Assembly: GCF_025506355.1 (NCBI RefSeq)
Contig: NZ_JANZYP010000031.1
Coordinates: 1-64,000, forward strand
DNA from: Sphaerisporangium corydalis
GTDB lineage: Bacteria; Actinomycetota; Actinomycetes; Streptosporangiales; Streptosporangiaceae
Direction: 5' to 3'
Length of the DNA: 64,000 nucleotides
The position numbers and the translations under genes are program-made. Shown one piece after another: positions 51,496-60,691 of this stretch. Below the pieces are notes generated by a model. It searched no databases. It was given only the letters and a program-made list of their open reading frames with translations, and was not told the DNA's origin. Position 1 is the stretch's first letter. Each line of letters begins with the position of its first letter.

Positions 51496-53538
51496 ATGAT
51501 CGCCGAGGTAGACAGCCCCTCTCGTCCTGATTCCGGTGGGGGGCTCCGGCTCCCCGTTCGCCCCAGGCTGGTGGTGGCCAGCGCCTTCATGCTCTTCCTC
51601 GAGCTGGCGCTGATCCGGTGGACCGGTTCCAACATCGTCCACCTCAGCTACTTCACGAACTTCGTGCTGCTGGGCTCGTTCCTCGGCATCGGCCTCGGGT
51701 TCCTGCGCGTCGGGCGCACCACCCGGCAGCCGTACTACTCGCCGATCGTCCTCGCCGCGCTCGTGCTGATCGTGCTGTTCTTCCCGGTGACGGTGAACCG
51801 CGAGACCGAGGGCGTCCTGTACTTCACCAGCCTGTCCACCAGCGGGCCGCCCGCGTGGGCCATCCTGCCGGTGATCTTCTGCGCGGCGGCGCTGGTCCTG
51901 ATGGGCCCGGCGGAGCTGGTCGGCAGGTGTTTCCCCGAGCTGCCGAGGCTGGAGGCCTACCGGTACGACCTCATCGGCAGCCTCACCGGCATCGCGATGT
52001 TCTCGCTGCTGTCGCTCGCCGGCGCGCCGCCGGTCGCCTGGGGCCTGATCGCCGCCTGCGCGTACGGCCTGCTGCTCCAGCCCCGCTCGCTGGCCCGCTA
52101 CGTGGTCCTCGTCGCGCTGCCGTCGCTGGTGGTCGTCGGCGCCCTCACGATGGAGACGATCAGCGCGGGCGCGCTGTGGTCCCCGTACTACAAGGTGACC
52201 TACAAGCGGTACGACTTCAGCGGCGTCCCGATCATGGACATCTCGGTGAACGGCATCCCGCACCAGCAGGCGATCCCCGCCGTCAACCGGCTCCAGTGGG
52301 AGCGCCAGTACGCCCTGCCGTACGAGCGGGCCGCGTCGGCGGGCGACCTCGGCAACGTGCTCATCGTCGGCGCCGGCAGCGGCACCGACGTGGCCATCGC
52401 CCTGTCCAAGGGCGCCAGGCACGTCGACGCGGTGGAGATCGACCCCAAGCTGCGGGAGCTCGGCGCCACCTTCCACCCCGACCGGCCCTACAGCGACCCC
52501 CGCGTCACCACCCACATCACCGACGGCCGGGCGTTCCTTGAGCGCACCGACGACAAGTACGACCTCATCCTGTTCGCCCTGCCGGACTCGCTCACCCTGG
52601 TGTCGGGGGCCAGCTCGCTGCGCCTGGAGAGCTACCTGTTCACCGAGCAGGCCATGCGCGCCGCGCACGACCACCTCAAGCCGGGCGGCGCGTTCTCGAT
52701 GTACAACTACTACCGCGAACAGTGGCTGGTCGACCGGCTCGCCTCGACGGCGCAGGCCGCGTTCGGCCACAAGCCGTGCGTCGACGAGGTCGGCTCGGGG
52801 CAGCAGGCCGTGATCACCGCGGGCATCACCGAGGACGCGCAGCGCTGCGCCTCGGTGTGGTCTGGCGCCAAGGCCGACACGCCGCCCCCCGCGCAGGACG
52901 ACCGCCCGTTCCTCTACCTCCACGGGCGCGACATCCCGTCCATCTACCTCATCGCGCTCGGGCTGATCCTCCTGGTCAGCGTCGTGTCGGTCCGCGCGGT
53001 CGCCGGGCCGTTCCGCAAGATGCGCCCCTACGCCGACCTGTTCCTGCTCGGGGTGTCGTTCCTGCTGCTGGAGACCAAGAACGTCACCGGCTTCGCGCTG
53101 CTGTTCGGCACGACCTGGATCGTCAACGCCATCGTGTTCGCGGGCGTGCTCGTGGCGGTGCTGGCCGCGGTGGAGGTGACACGGCGCTTCCGCATGCCGT
53201 CCCTGCCGATCATGTACGCCATCCTGCTGGGCGGCCTGGTGCTGGCCGCCCTGGTGCCCAACTCCTGGCTGCTCGGGCTGCCCCTGCCGCTGCGCGCCGT
53301 CTGCGCGGTGGTCGTCGCCTTCCTGCCCATCTTCGCCGCCAACGTGGTCTTCGCCAAACGCTTCGCCGACACCGCCGACGCCACCGTCGCCTTCGGCGCC
53401 AACCTCCTCGGCGCCATCCTCGGCGGCTGCCTCGAGTACCTCTCCCTCGTCATCGGCTACGAGGGCCTCCTCGTCGTAGCCGGCCTCCTCTACCTAGGCG
53501 CCTTCGCCCTCCTCCCCCGCAAATCCCCAGCCATATAG
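51496..53538 (+). CDS. Membrane protein with embedded spermidine-synthase-like domain
   Basis: A 680-residue three-part protein. About seven N-terminal helices (LFLELALIRWTGSNIVHLSY onward) are followed by a soluble Rossmann domain (about 265-450). That domain carries VLIVGAGSGTDVAIALSKGA, AVEIDPKLREL and the DGRAFL acidic turn of polyamine synthases/SAM enzymes. About six C-terminal helices follow (FLLLETKNVTGFALLFGTTW). Similar fusions are annotated as spermidine synthase, but substrate residues of true spermidine synthases are not evident. GAGGA precedes the ATG. The end of the gene meets a strong hairpin. Confidence 0.85.
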   Translation: MIAEVDSPSRPDSGGGLRLPVRPRLVVASAFMLFLELALIRWTGSNIVHLSYFTNFVLLGSFLGIGLGFLRVGRTTRQPYYSPIVLAALVLIVLFFPVTVNRETEGVLYFTSLSTSGPPAWAILPVIFCAAALVLMGPAELVGRCFPELPRLEAYRYDLIGSLTGIAMFSLLSLAGAPPVAWGLIAACAYGLLLQPRSLARYVVLVALPSLVVVGALTMETISAGALWSPYYKVTYKRYDFSGVPIMDISVNGIPHQQAIPAVNRLQWERQYALPYERAASAGDLGNVLIVGAGSGTDVAIALSKGARHVDAVEIDPKLRELGATFHPDRPYSDPRVTTHITDGRAFLERTDDKYDLILFALPDSLTLVSGASSLRLESYLFTEQAMRAAHDHLKPGGAFSMYNYYREQWLVDRLASTAQAAFGHKPCVDEVGSGQQAVITAGITEDAQRCASVWSGAKADTPPPAQDDRPFLYLHGRDIPSIYLIALGLILLVSVVSVRAVAGPFRKMRPYADLFLLGVSFLLLETKNVTGFALLFGTTWIVNAIVFAGVLVAVLAAVEVTRRFRMPSLPIMYAILLGGLVLAALVPNSWLLGLPLPLRAVCAVVVAFLPIFAANVVFAKRFADTADATVAFGANLLGAILGGCLEYLSLVIGYEGLLVVAGLLYLGAFALLPRKSPAI

Positions 53539-53554
53539 CCCGCCGTACGCCGCC

Positions 53555-53587
53555 ACCCATCACCCCCGGAAAGCGGGGGTGGTGGGT
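53555..53587. terminator. 14-bp stem-loop between convergent genes
   Basis: ACCCATCACCCCCG pairs with CGGGGGTGGTGGGT (one G-T wobble) around GAAAG. It lies in the 48-bp gap between the spermidine-synthase-like gene and the LCP gene, so it can stop transcription from both sides. The right arm ends at the LCP stop codon. Confidence 0.85.
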
Positions 53588-55149
53588 CAGAGGCCGCAGG
53601 ATTCGGCGAGGGATTTGGCGGCGGGTTTGGTGGGGCGGTTGGGGGTGGGGGTTTGGAGGGCGGTGGGGGTTTTGGGGGTGGTGGCGGCGGTGGGGAGGCC
53701 GCCTGAGCCGGAGGGGGTCGCGCCGGGGCTGGCGGTCACGCCGGCGGCCAGGGCACTCCTGGTGGTGCGCTCGGAGTCCCTGAGGGCCTGCGCGGCGAGG
53801 CGGCGGATCTTCAGCCAGTCCGCGGAGCCCGGCCAGATGGTGGGCGGCACGAACTGCAGGCTGGTCGTCTTGGCGTCCTTGACCTTCAGGGCCAGCGGCA
53901 CCAGGTGCTCCAGCAGGTCGCGCGGGATGTCGGTGCGGAACATGTGCCGGGTCGCGCTGGCGATCTTGCCGAAGTTGGCCAGGACCGTGCTGGGCGTGGC
54001 CTGGTCGAGCAGGGCGCCCATCACGCAGCGCTGACGCGACATGCGGGAGAAGTCATCGCTGTCGACGCGGGAGCGCCCGTACCAGAGCACGTGCTCGCCG
54101 TCGAGCTTGTGGTAGCCGGCCTTGATGGTGCCGGCCGTGCCGAAGTGACCGCCCCACTTGACATCGCGCTCGACACGGATTCTGAGGCCGCCGATCGCGT
54201 CGATGAGCGCCGCGAAGCCGTACATGTCGACGATCGCGTAGTAGTCGACCTTCAGGCCCAGGGTGTAGCCGATGGCGGACTTGAGCTCGTGGGGTCCCTT
54301 GCCCTTGCCGAGGTGGTCCTCGGAGTACTGCCAGACCTCGTTGAGCAGGCCCTGGCCGGAGTCGCCGGTGAACCCGTTGGGGAACTTCGCCGCCAGCGGG
54401 TCGCCCTTGGGGAACCGGACGAACTGCAGGTTGCGCGGCAGCCCGAACATGACGGCGTTGCCGGTCCTGACGTCGACGCTGGCCACGGTCATGCTGTCGG
54501 TCCGCACGCCCGTGCGGTCGCCGGCCGCGTCACCGCCGATGAGCAGGAAGTTGACCCGGCGCCGGCCGTTCCACGGGTCCTCCTGCTTGACCGGGGCGGC
54601 CGTCGTGCCCGGCTCCGGGTCGCTCGGGAAGATCGAGTTGATGGTCTCCTGGGCCGTCAGCACGCTGCTCGCCGTCAGGGCGAACGGTCCCATGATGCCG
54701 ACGCACAGGATGCCGACCACGACGCCTGACACGATCTGGCCGGTCTGGGGCAGCCGGTCGGGGCGCAGGGCGACGTAGGAGGTGATGACCAGGGCGAACC
54801 ACGCGAGCGCGCCGACGGCCGCCGCGATGGTCACTCCCACGAGGAAGCCGTTGGTGGCGGCGAGCCCCACGTTGGAGCGCAGGACGAGCGCGAGGACGAC
54901 GCCGCAGACGATGACGGCGCCGAAGACGCCGAGCAGGATGAACCCGCCACGCCGCCGGCCCGCCCGTAAGTGGGCGGCGCCTGGGACCAGTGCGGACAGA
55001 GTCGTCCACCCGATCACCGAGGCCGTGGTGGGGGCCTTGGCGAAGCGGGGCGGGGCGGGGGCGGTCTTCGGCCGCGGAGCGGGTCTCTCCGATTCCCCCG
55101 GGCCGTCTCCGGCTGCCTCCCCCACGGTCTGGCCCAGAGGCGTGGTCAC
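53587..55149 (-). CDS. LytR-CpsA-Psr (LCP) family cell-wall glycopolymer ligase
   Basis: A 520-residue membrane protein. The N-terminus has a Pro-rich cytoplasmic lead and about four helices (GGFILLGVFGAVIVCGVVLA onward). The extracytoplasmic LCP domain shows FLLIGGDAAGDRTGVRTDSM, GLPRNLQFVRFP, YYAIVDMYGFAALIDAIGGL and LWYGRSRVDSDDFSRMSRQR, with the Arg/Asp residues that bind polyprenyl-pyrophosphate. It attaches wall polymers to peptidoglycan. The C-terminal tail is Thr/Pro-rich. GAGGGAG is 7 nt before the GTG. It could act on the nonulosonate polymer, but nothing in the sequence shows this. Confidence 0.92.
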   Translation of the reverse strand: MTTPLGQTVGEAAGDGPGESERPAPRPKTAPAPPRFAKAPTTASVIGWTTLSALVPGAAHLRAGRRRGGFILLGVFGAVIVCGVVLALVLRSNVGLAATNGFLVGVTIAAAVGALAWFALVITSYVALRPDRLPQTGQIVSGVVVGILCVGIMGPFALTASSVLTAQETINSIFPSDPEPGTTAAPVKQEDPWNGRRRVNFLLIGGDAAGDRTGVRTDSMTVASVDVRTGNAVMFGLPRNLQFVRFPKGDPLAAKFPNGFTGDSGQGLLNEVWQYSEDHLGKGKGPHELKSAIGYTLGLKVDYYAIVDMYGFAALIDAIGGLRIRVERDVKWGGHFGTAGTIKAGYHKLDGEHVLWYGRSRVDSDDFSRMSRQRCVMGALLDQATPSTVLANFGKIASATRHMFRTDIPRDLLEHLVPLALKVKDAKTTSLQFVPPTIWPGSADWLKIRRLAAQALRDSERTTRSALAAGVTASPGATPSGSGGLPTAATTPKTPTALQTPTPNRPTKPAAKSLAESCGL

Positions 55150-55403
55150 AAGCGCTCCCTCATGACTGTCGGAATCCAGCCGCCAACCAGGAGAAACCCA
55201 TCCTCAGCCCCCTCGCGGTTCACGGATTTCCAGGATTCTAGCCCCCATACATGGACATCACCGACGCAAACCCAATATTGAGGAATCGGACGGTAACAAG
55301 TCTCCTAACATTCCGCCCCAGTTGACAAGGGGTGCCGGCCGTTCGCGGGCGGACGGGCCGGGCGCCGTCCACCCGTGATCACCAGGGCGGGAACGTCCGT
55401 CCG

Positions 55404-56930
55404 CTAGGAGGTGCTGGAGGCGGGCGCCAGCCAGGTGTTGCACTGGTAGGCCTTCTGCCGCTCGTATCCCTGCCGGAACCACCGCCCGCTGTTGGGCGGG
55501 CTGCCGTGGTCGCGCGGGTACTGGGGCCAGTCGCCCACGTTGGAGAAGAAGTAGTACAGGTTGCCGCGACGGGCCGGCGGGATCGGGTAGCTGGCGGCCA
55601 CCGACCTCATCCACATCCCGCTGAAGCAGTTGGCCTGCAGTTCGTACTTGCGGCTCAGCGCGAGCTTCCCGCTCGACGACCGCGAGGCCAGCGTCTTGCC
55701 CCACCAGGAGTTGGCCAGCCCCGAGAGCTGCTGGACGTGGTGGCCATACTCGTGGGCCATCATGGCGATGATCGCGCCGTGCCAGCTCGACAGGCTGCCG
55801 TACCCGCGCGCGTTGCCCTTGCCCCGGGAGAGCGCCGAGGTCGAGGCGTAGATCGTGGTGTTGCGGGGGCAGTAGTAGGGCACGATGGAGCCCCGCTGCG
55901 GGAAGTCGCCGCACGCGCCGCGCCCGCCCCGCGCCGTGATCGCGTACCCCGGCTGGGAGAAGGCGATGCCGACCCGGCGCAGCGCCGGGGCCCACGTCCG
56001 GCTCATGCACTGCCCGGTCTTGAGGATCAGCGCCTTCAGCTGGGCGTCGTTGTAGATGTTCGTCGCGCTCGCCCGGCAGGGCAGGCGCGGCAGCGTCCCC
56101 GCCTTGTAGACCGTGTTCCCGGTCAGGGTCCTGTTCAGCGCCGGCCGGGTCGTGGTCGTCTGGTTGCTCGTGTCGGCCCGCGTGGTCGTGGTCGTGTCCG
56201 GCGTCCGCGAGGTCTGGGGCGCCGTGGAGGTCGTGGTCTCCGGTCCGGAGGAGTAGGTGGGCAGCGGGGGCGGCGTGTTCGGTTCGTAGCTCGGCGGCTG
56301 GTACGTCGGGATCGCCACGGGCGACACCGGGTCGGAGTGCTTGGCACTGCGCAGCGCCGCCGAGCCGACGATCAGCAGGACGAACACGGCGGCGAGCACC
56401 CCGAGGATCCCGCCGATCACCGCGCCGGCCCCCGACTTGCGCTTCGGGGGCCGCCAGTTCGGGGCCAGGTGCCCCGGCGGCCCGTACGTCCCCGGCGGCC
56501 CGCCCCAGCCGGGCCCGGGCGGCGGGTAGGGCGCGGGCGCCTGGCCGCCCGGCGGCGGCGGGGCCGGGTACGGCTGCCCCTGCGGGGGCCGTCCCGGGGC
56601 CTGCGAGGGCGGGTACGGCTGCCGGTAGGGCTGCCCCGGCCCCTGTTGCGGCGCGTACGGCTGCGGAGCGCCCTGCGGCGGGTACGGCTGCGCGGGGCCC
56701 TGTCCTGGATACGGGTTGGCGGGGCCCTGTCCCGGGTAGGGCTGACGTCCGGGCGGCGGGTTGCCCTGGGGCGGGTAGCCCGGGGGCGGCTGCTGCGGTC
56801 CCCGGGGCGGGTACGGTGGCGCGGCGGACGGTAAGGGACCGTTATTACCGGGATCCTGCGGCGGCGGATAGGGGTGGCGTCCCCCCGGCGGAGGCGGCGG
56901 CGGTGGAAGATTCCGTCCGTTGGTAGCCAT
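55404..56930 (-). CDS. Membrane-anchored neutral zinc metallopeptidase (YpfJ-like)
   Basis: A 508-residue protein. Residues 1-160 are a Pro/Gln/Tyr/Gly-rich cytoplasmic repeat region (QPYPGQGPA units), then one helix (about 167-192), then a Thr-rich stalk. The metallopeptidase domain has HEYGHHVQ at 393-400 (zinc His pair and Glu) and LQANCFSG as the third-ligand region. Four or more Cys suggest disulfides outside the cell. The N-terminal repeats resemble those of actinomycete membrane proteins that recruit partners. The substrate is unknown. Confidence 0.9.
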   Translation of the reverse strand: MATNGRNLPPPPPPPGGRHPYPPPQDPGNNGPLPSAAPPYPPRGPQQPPPGYPPQGNPPPGRQPYPGQGPANPYPGQGPAQPYPPQGAPQPYAPQQGPGQPYRQPYPPSQAPGRPPQGQPYPAPPPPGGQAPAPYPPPGPGWGGPPGTYGPPGHLAPNWRPPKRKSGAGAVIGGILGVLAAVFVLLIVGSAALRSAKHSDPVSPVAIPTYQPPSYEPNTPPPLPTYSSGPETTTSTAPQTSRTPDTTTTTRADTSNQTTTTRPALNRTLTGNTVYKAGTLPRLPCRASATNIYNDAQLKALILKTGQCMSRTWAPALRRVGIAFSQPGYAITARGGRGACGDFPQRGSIVPYYCPRNTTIYASTSALSRGKGNARGYGSLSSWHGAIIAMMAHEYGHHVQQLSGLANSWWGKTLASRSSSGKLALSRKYELQANCFSGMWMRSVAASYPIPPARRGNLYYFFSNVGDWPQYPRDHGSPPNSGRWFRQGYERQKAYQCNTWLAPASSTS

Positions 56931-57133
56931 AACGTGCGCCCCCTTCCCGGCCCCAAAAGGCCGAGCCGTGCTCCCCAGTCACAAGATCCACATTGTTCAC
57001 CATTTTGGGCAGAACTGTACTCATTTCTCTGTAGTCACTGAAGTAGCCGTATATGGTTACATTCTGAAATCATCCAAGGTGATCTCTGCGATGTTCCGGA
57101 ATCGCCGCACCCGTCTGCCCTAGCTTCGATCCC

Positions 57134-58003
57134 ATGAATCTGCAGCAGCTCCGTTATGTGGTCGCCACTGCGGAGCACCGCACCATGACCGACGCGGCCA
57201 GATCCCTGTACATCGCGCAGCCCGCGCTCTCCCGCGCGATCCGCGATCTGGAACGCGAACTCGGCATGACCCTCTTCGCCCGTTCGGGCAGGGGAGTGGT
57301 CGTGACGGCGCAGGGACGCCGCGTGGTGAAACTCGCCAAGGAAGCGCTCGACGCCGTCCACGAGATCGAGGCGCTCGCCACGCACACCCACACGGGTGCG
57401 ACCGAGCTGCGCATCGCCTCGCCCCCGACCCTGGAGCCCGGCCTGGCCGGCCGCCTGCTGCCCGCGTACGTCTCCGAGCATCCGGGGGTGCGCGTGCAGA
57501 TCGTCCGGTGCGACGGCCGCGACGGGGTCGTGAACGCCATCAGGGAGCAGCGCGCCGATCTCGGGCTGACCGACCTGCCGGTGCCCGCCGACCTGGTCAG
57601 TCACCCGCTGGAGCGCCAGGAGATCGTGCTGATCTCGCCCCTCGGCCTCGACCTCCCCGAGTCGATCCCGATGATCCGCCTGAACGGCATGCGGCTCGTC
57701 CTGCCGATGCCGGGAAGCGCGCGCCGCCGGGAGTTCGACCAGCTCTTCGCCACCTACGGCGTGCGGCCCGTCGTGGCCGCAGAGACCGACGAGCGCGGCG
57801 GCTGGCTGAACACGATCCGGGCCGCCTCGGCGTCCCTGCTCGGTTACCGGGGGATGGCCGACCAGGCCGTCAAGGCCGGGCTGGTGGTCCGCTCCCTCGA
57901 CCCACCGCTGCGCCGGATCATCGCGCTCGTGCACGCGCGCAAGCGACTACCGGGAATGGCGCAGGATTTCCTGACCGTGGCCGAGAGCAAATCAGCGGTC
58001 TGA
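57134..58003 (+). CDS. LysR-family transcriptional regulator
   Basis: A 289-residue regulator. The HTH is MTDAARSLYIAQPALSRAIR after MNLQQLRYVVATAEH. The effector domain follows (ELRIASPPTLEPGLAGRLLP; RADLGLTDLPVPADLV). No divergent enzyme gene shares its promoter; the upstream gene is the metallopeptidase, transcribed away. It could act on itself or on folP2 downstream (86 bp gap). Confidence 0.92.
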   Translation: MNLQQLRYVVATAEHRTMTDAARSLYIAQPALSRAIRDLERELGMTLFARSGRGVVVTAQGRRVVKLAKEALDAVHEIEALATHTHTGATELRIASPPTLEPGLAGRLLPAYVSEHPGVRVQIVRCDGRDGVVNAIREQRADLGLTDLPVPADLVSHPLERQEIVLISPLGLDLPESIPMIRLNGMRLVLPMPGSARRREFDQLFATYGVRPVVAAETDERGGWLNTIRAASASLLGYRGMADQAVKAGLVVRSLDPPLRRIIALVHARKRLPGMAQDFLTVAESKSAV

Positions 58004-58089
58004 GCCGTTTTGGAGCGTTCCCGTAGCTTGGGAGCATCTGTCCAACGGCATCGGCGCTCGTACGGCGACGCTGGCGTACGCTTGCGGCG

Positions 58090-58926
58090 ATGCATACTCT
58101 GCGCCTGCGCGACCGCGAGTTCCGGCCAGGCGAATTCGCCGTAATGGCCGTCGTCAACCGCACGCCCGACTCGTTCTACGACCGGGGCAGGACCTACGGC
58201 TTCGACGCCGCGCTCGCCGCCGTCGATGAGGCCGCCCGCGCCGGGGCCGACATCGTGGACATCGGCGGGGTGAAGGCCGGTCCGGGTGAGACCGTGGACG
58301 CCGCCGAGGAGATCCGCAGGGTCGCGGGCCTGGTGGCCGAGGTGCGCCTGGCCCATCCCGACCTGGTGATCAGCGTGGACACCTGGCGGGCCGAGGTGGG
58401 CGACGTGGTCGCCCGCGCCGGCGCCGACCTGCTGAACGACACCTGGGGCGGGCCCGATCCCGCCCTCGCCGCCGTCGCCGCCGAGCACGGCATCGGGCTG
58501 GTGTGCGCCCACGCCGGCGGCGCCACCCCGAGGACCCGGCCGCACCGCGTCGCCTACGACGACGTGGTGGCCGACGTGATCGCCCACACCACCGGCCTGG
58601 CCGGGCGGGCCGTGCGGGCCGGCGTGCGCGAGGACGCGATCCTCATCGACCCGGCGCACGACTTCGGCAAGAACACCTGGCACTCCCTGGAGGTCAGCCG
58701 CAGGCTCTCGGAGATGGTCGCCACCGGCTGGCCGGTGCTGGTCGCCGTCTCCAACAAGGACTTCGTCGGGGAGACGCTCGGCGGGCTCCCCGTGGACGAG
58801 CGCCAGGCCGGCACCCTGGCCACGCTCGCGGTGTCGGCGTGGCAGGGGGCGCGGGTCTTCCGGGTCCACGACGCCGCCTCGGCCCGCTCCGCCCTCGCCA
58901 CCGTCGGCCGCCTCCGGGACGCCTGA
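58090..58926 (+). CDS. folP2: FolP2-type dihydropteroate-synthase-like protein
   Basis: A 278-residue TIM-barrel protein. VMAVVNRTPDSFYDRGRTY matches the N-terminal pterin-binding signature, NDTWGG and DPAHDFGKNTWHSLE the later ones. The second signature reads DIGGVKAGPG instead of the DIGGESTRPG of active dihydropteroate synthases, as in mycobacterial FolP2. The mycobacterial FolP2 tested did not supply dihydropteroate synthase activity, so folate synthesis should not be assumed. In mycobacteria FolP2 neighbours sugar-phosphate metabolism genes; here the next gene is a PLP enzyme on the opposite strand. Confidence 0.88.
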   Translation: MHTLRLRDREFRPGEFAVMAVVNRTPDSFYDRGRTYGFDAALAAVDEAARAGADIVDIGGVKAGPGETVDAAEEIRRVAGLVAEVRLAHPDLVISVDTWRAEVGDVVARAGADLLNDTWGGPDPALAAVAAEHGIGLVCAHAGGATPRTRPHRVAYDDVVADVIAHTTGLAGRAVRAGVREDAILIDPAHDFGKNTWHSLEVSRRLSEMVATGWPVLVAVSNKDFVGETLGGLPVDERQAGTLATLAVSAWQGARVFRVHDAASARSALATVGRLRDA

Positions 58927-58931
58927 ACCGC

Positions 58932-59001
58932 GGCACGCCCGCCCCGCCCCGGCCCGTCTCCGGCACGCCCGCCCCAGGCCCGTCCACGGCACACCCGCCC
59001 C
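58932..59001. repeat. Three imperfect tandem repeats after folP2
   Basis: GGCAC(G/A)CCCGCCCC starts units at 58932, 58962 and 58988 (periods 30 and 26). They fill half of the 129-bp spacer between two convergent genes. Confidence 0.65.
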
Positions 59002-59055
59002 GCGCACGGTCTGCGGGACGCTCGCGCTCGCCGGAGCCCGCCCGAGCGGAGGCGG

Positions 59056-60483
59056 TCAGGTGTAGATGACCGACAGGAACCTGATGAGGATCGCCTCGCG
59101 GGTCTCGGCCGGCAGCGCGTCGAGCACCGCGTTGACCACCGCCATCTCCGGCTGCCCCCCGCCGCCCAGCTCGATGCCCACCGACGCCGCCAGCTCCGTG
59201 AACGTCGCGTCGTCCAGCGCGTCGAGGTCGAGCGTGGCCAGGATCTCGGCCAGCCCGTCGGGGACCTTCGCCGGGCCCCGTTCCCTGGCGGCCTCGGCCG
59301 ACGCGGCGATCACCTCCAGCATCGCGTCCACCCCGGCCAGCGTGACCCCGGTGACCGTGATGTGCAGGTTCGCGGGGATGCCCGCGTACGAGAGCTGCGG
59401 CTGCAGGAACCAGCCCAGCTTGCGCGCCTCGTCCGACAGCACGAACACGTCCACCTCGTCGTCGCCGGTGAACGCGACCAGCGACGACTCCGGCTCGCCC
59501 AGCACCCGCAGCCCCGGGATGCCGCCGATGCCCGCGACGAGCTTGCGGGTGGCCTCCAGGGTGCTGCGGGCCAGCTCGCGGTAGCCCTCGCGGCCGAGGG
59601 CGTTGAGCGTCGCCCACGCCCCGCCCAGCGGCCCCGCCGACTTCGAGCTCTGCACGGTGGCGTTGATGATCGTGTACCCCGGCCAGGCCGCCGAGGCGAA
59701 GTACGCGGCGCGGCGCAGCGCGGGGTCGGTGAACAGCACGACCGAGGCGCCCTTGGGCGCGTACCCGAACTTGTGCAGGTCGCACGACAGGGAGGTGACG
59801 CCGGGCACCGACAGGTCGAAGGGCGGCACCTGAGCTCCGGCGTCCGCGAGCCACGGCAGCAGCCAGCCGCCGACGCAGGCGTCCACGTGGCACAGCACCC
59901 CGCGCGCGGCCGACAGCGCCGCGATCTCGGCCACCGGGTCGATCACGCCCTGCGGGTAGGAGGGGGCCGACACCACGACCAGCACGGTCGCCGGGGTGAT
60001 CGCCGCCGCCACCGCCCCGGGGTCGGCGCGGAACGTCACCGGGTCGACGGCCACCGGCAGCACCTCGACGCCGAGGTAGTGCGCGGCCTTGTGGAACGCC
60101 GGGTGCGCGGTCACCGGCACCACGATGTTCGGCCTGCCCGCCATCGGGCGGGCGTCCCTGGCCGCCTTCACCGCCAGCATGATCGACTCGGTGCCTCCGC
60201 TGGTGAAGATGCCCGGGGTGCGCGGGCCGCCGCCCAGCAGCTCCGCCACCGCCCCGACGACCTGCTTCTCCATCGCCACGATGCTCGGGAACGCGGTCGG
60301 GTCCAGCGTGTTCACCTCGAGCATCTCGAAGTACGCGCGGGCCGCCGCGTCGTGCACCTCGGGGCGTCCGGTGTCGTACACGTAGGCGGTGACCTTGCCG
60401 CCGCGCACCTGCAGGTCGTCACGCCGCAGCCGGGCGATCTCGGCGAGGAGCTCGTCGGCCGGGCGGCCGTTCTCGGGAAGCAC
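59056..60483 (-). CDS. PLP-dependent aminotransferase-class V / group II decarboxylase-like lyase (sphingosine-1-phosphate-lyase-like)
   Basis: A 475-residue fold-type I PLP enzyme. GIFTSGGTESIMLAVKAARD is the cofactor phosphate region, HVDACVGGWLLPW the Asp region, and LSCDLHKFGYAPKGASVVLF holds the Schiff-base Lys. This pattern fits S1P lyases and group II decarboxylases. The last 100 residues are a helical extension. GTG 60483 has AAGGGAG at 6 nt. The substrate is not evident; actinomycete relatives are annotated as decarboxylases or lyases. Confidence 0.88.
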   Translation of the reverse strand: MLPENGRPADELLAEIARLRRDDLQVRGGKVTAYVYDTGRPEVHDAAARAYFEMLEVNTLDPTAFPSIVAMEKQVVGAVAELLGGGPRTPGIFTSGGTESIMLAVKAARDARPMAGRPNIVVPVTAHPAFHKAAHYLGVEVLPVAVDPVTFRADPGAVAAAITPATVLVVVSAPSYPQGVIDPVAEIAALSAARGVLCHVDACVGGWLLPWLADAGAQVPPFDLSVPGVTSLSCDLHKFGYAPKGASVVLFTDPALRRAAYFASAAWPGYTIINATVQSSKSAGPLGGAWATLNALGREGYRELARSTLEATRKLVAGIGGIPGLRVLGEPESSLVAFTGDDEVDVFVLSDEARKLGWFLQPQLSYAGIPANLHITVTGVTLAGVDAMLEVIAASAEAARERGPAKVPDGLAEILATLDLDALDDATFTELAASVGIELGGGGQPEMAVVNAVLDALPAETREAILIRFLSVIYT

Positions 60484-60691
60484 GCGGTTCTCCCTTGCGA
60501 CACGGGCGGGCACGGGGCGCCGTCCCGTGAGCGGGCGTGTCCGGCGCCCCGGCACGCCGTACGGAATCGGCGAGGGACATTACCACGCCTCCCCACCCAT
60601 GCCGGGCGCCGCCGCACCCCTGTCACGTCACGGGTGGACGAGGGCCGGCAGGTGCAGGGGGAGCCGGACGGGCGCGCGGAGGTGAGGGTGA

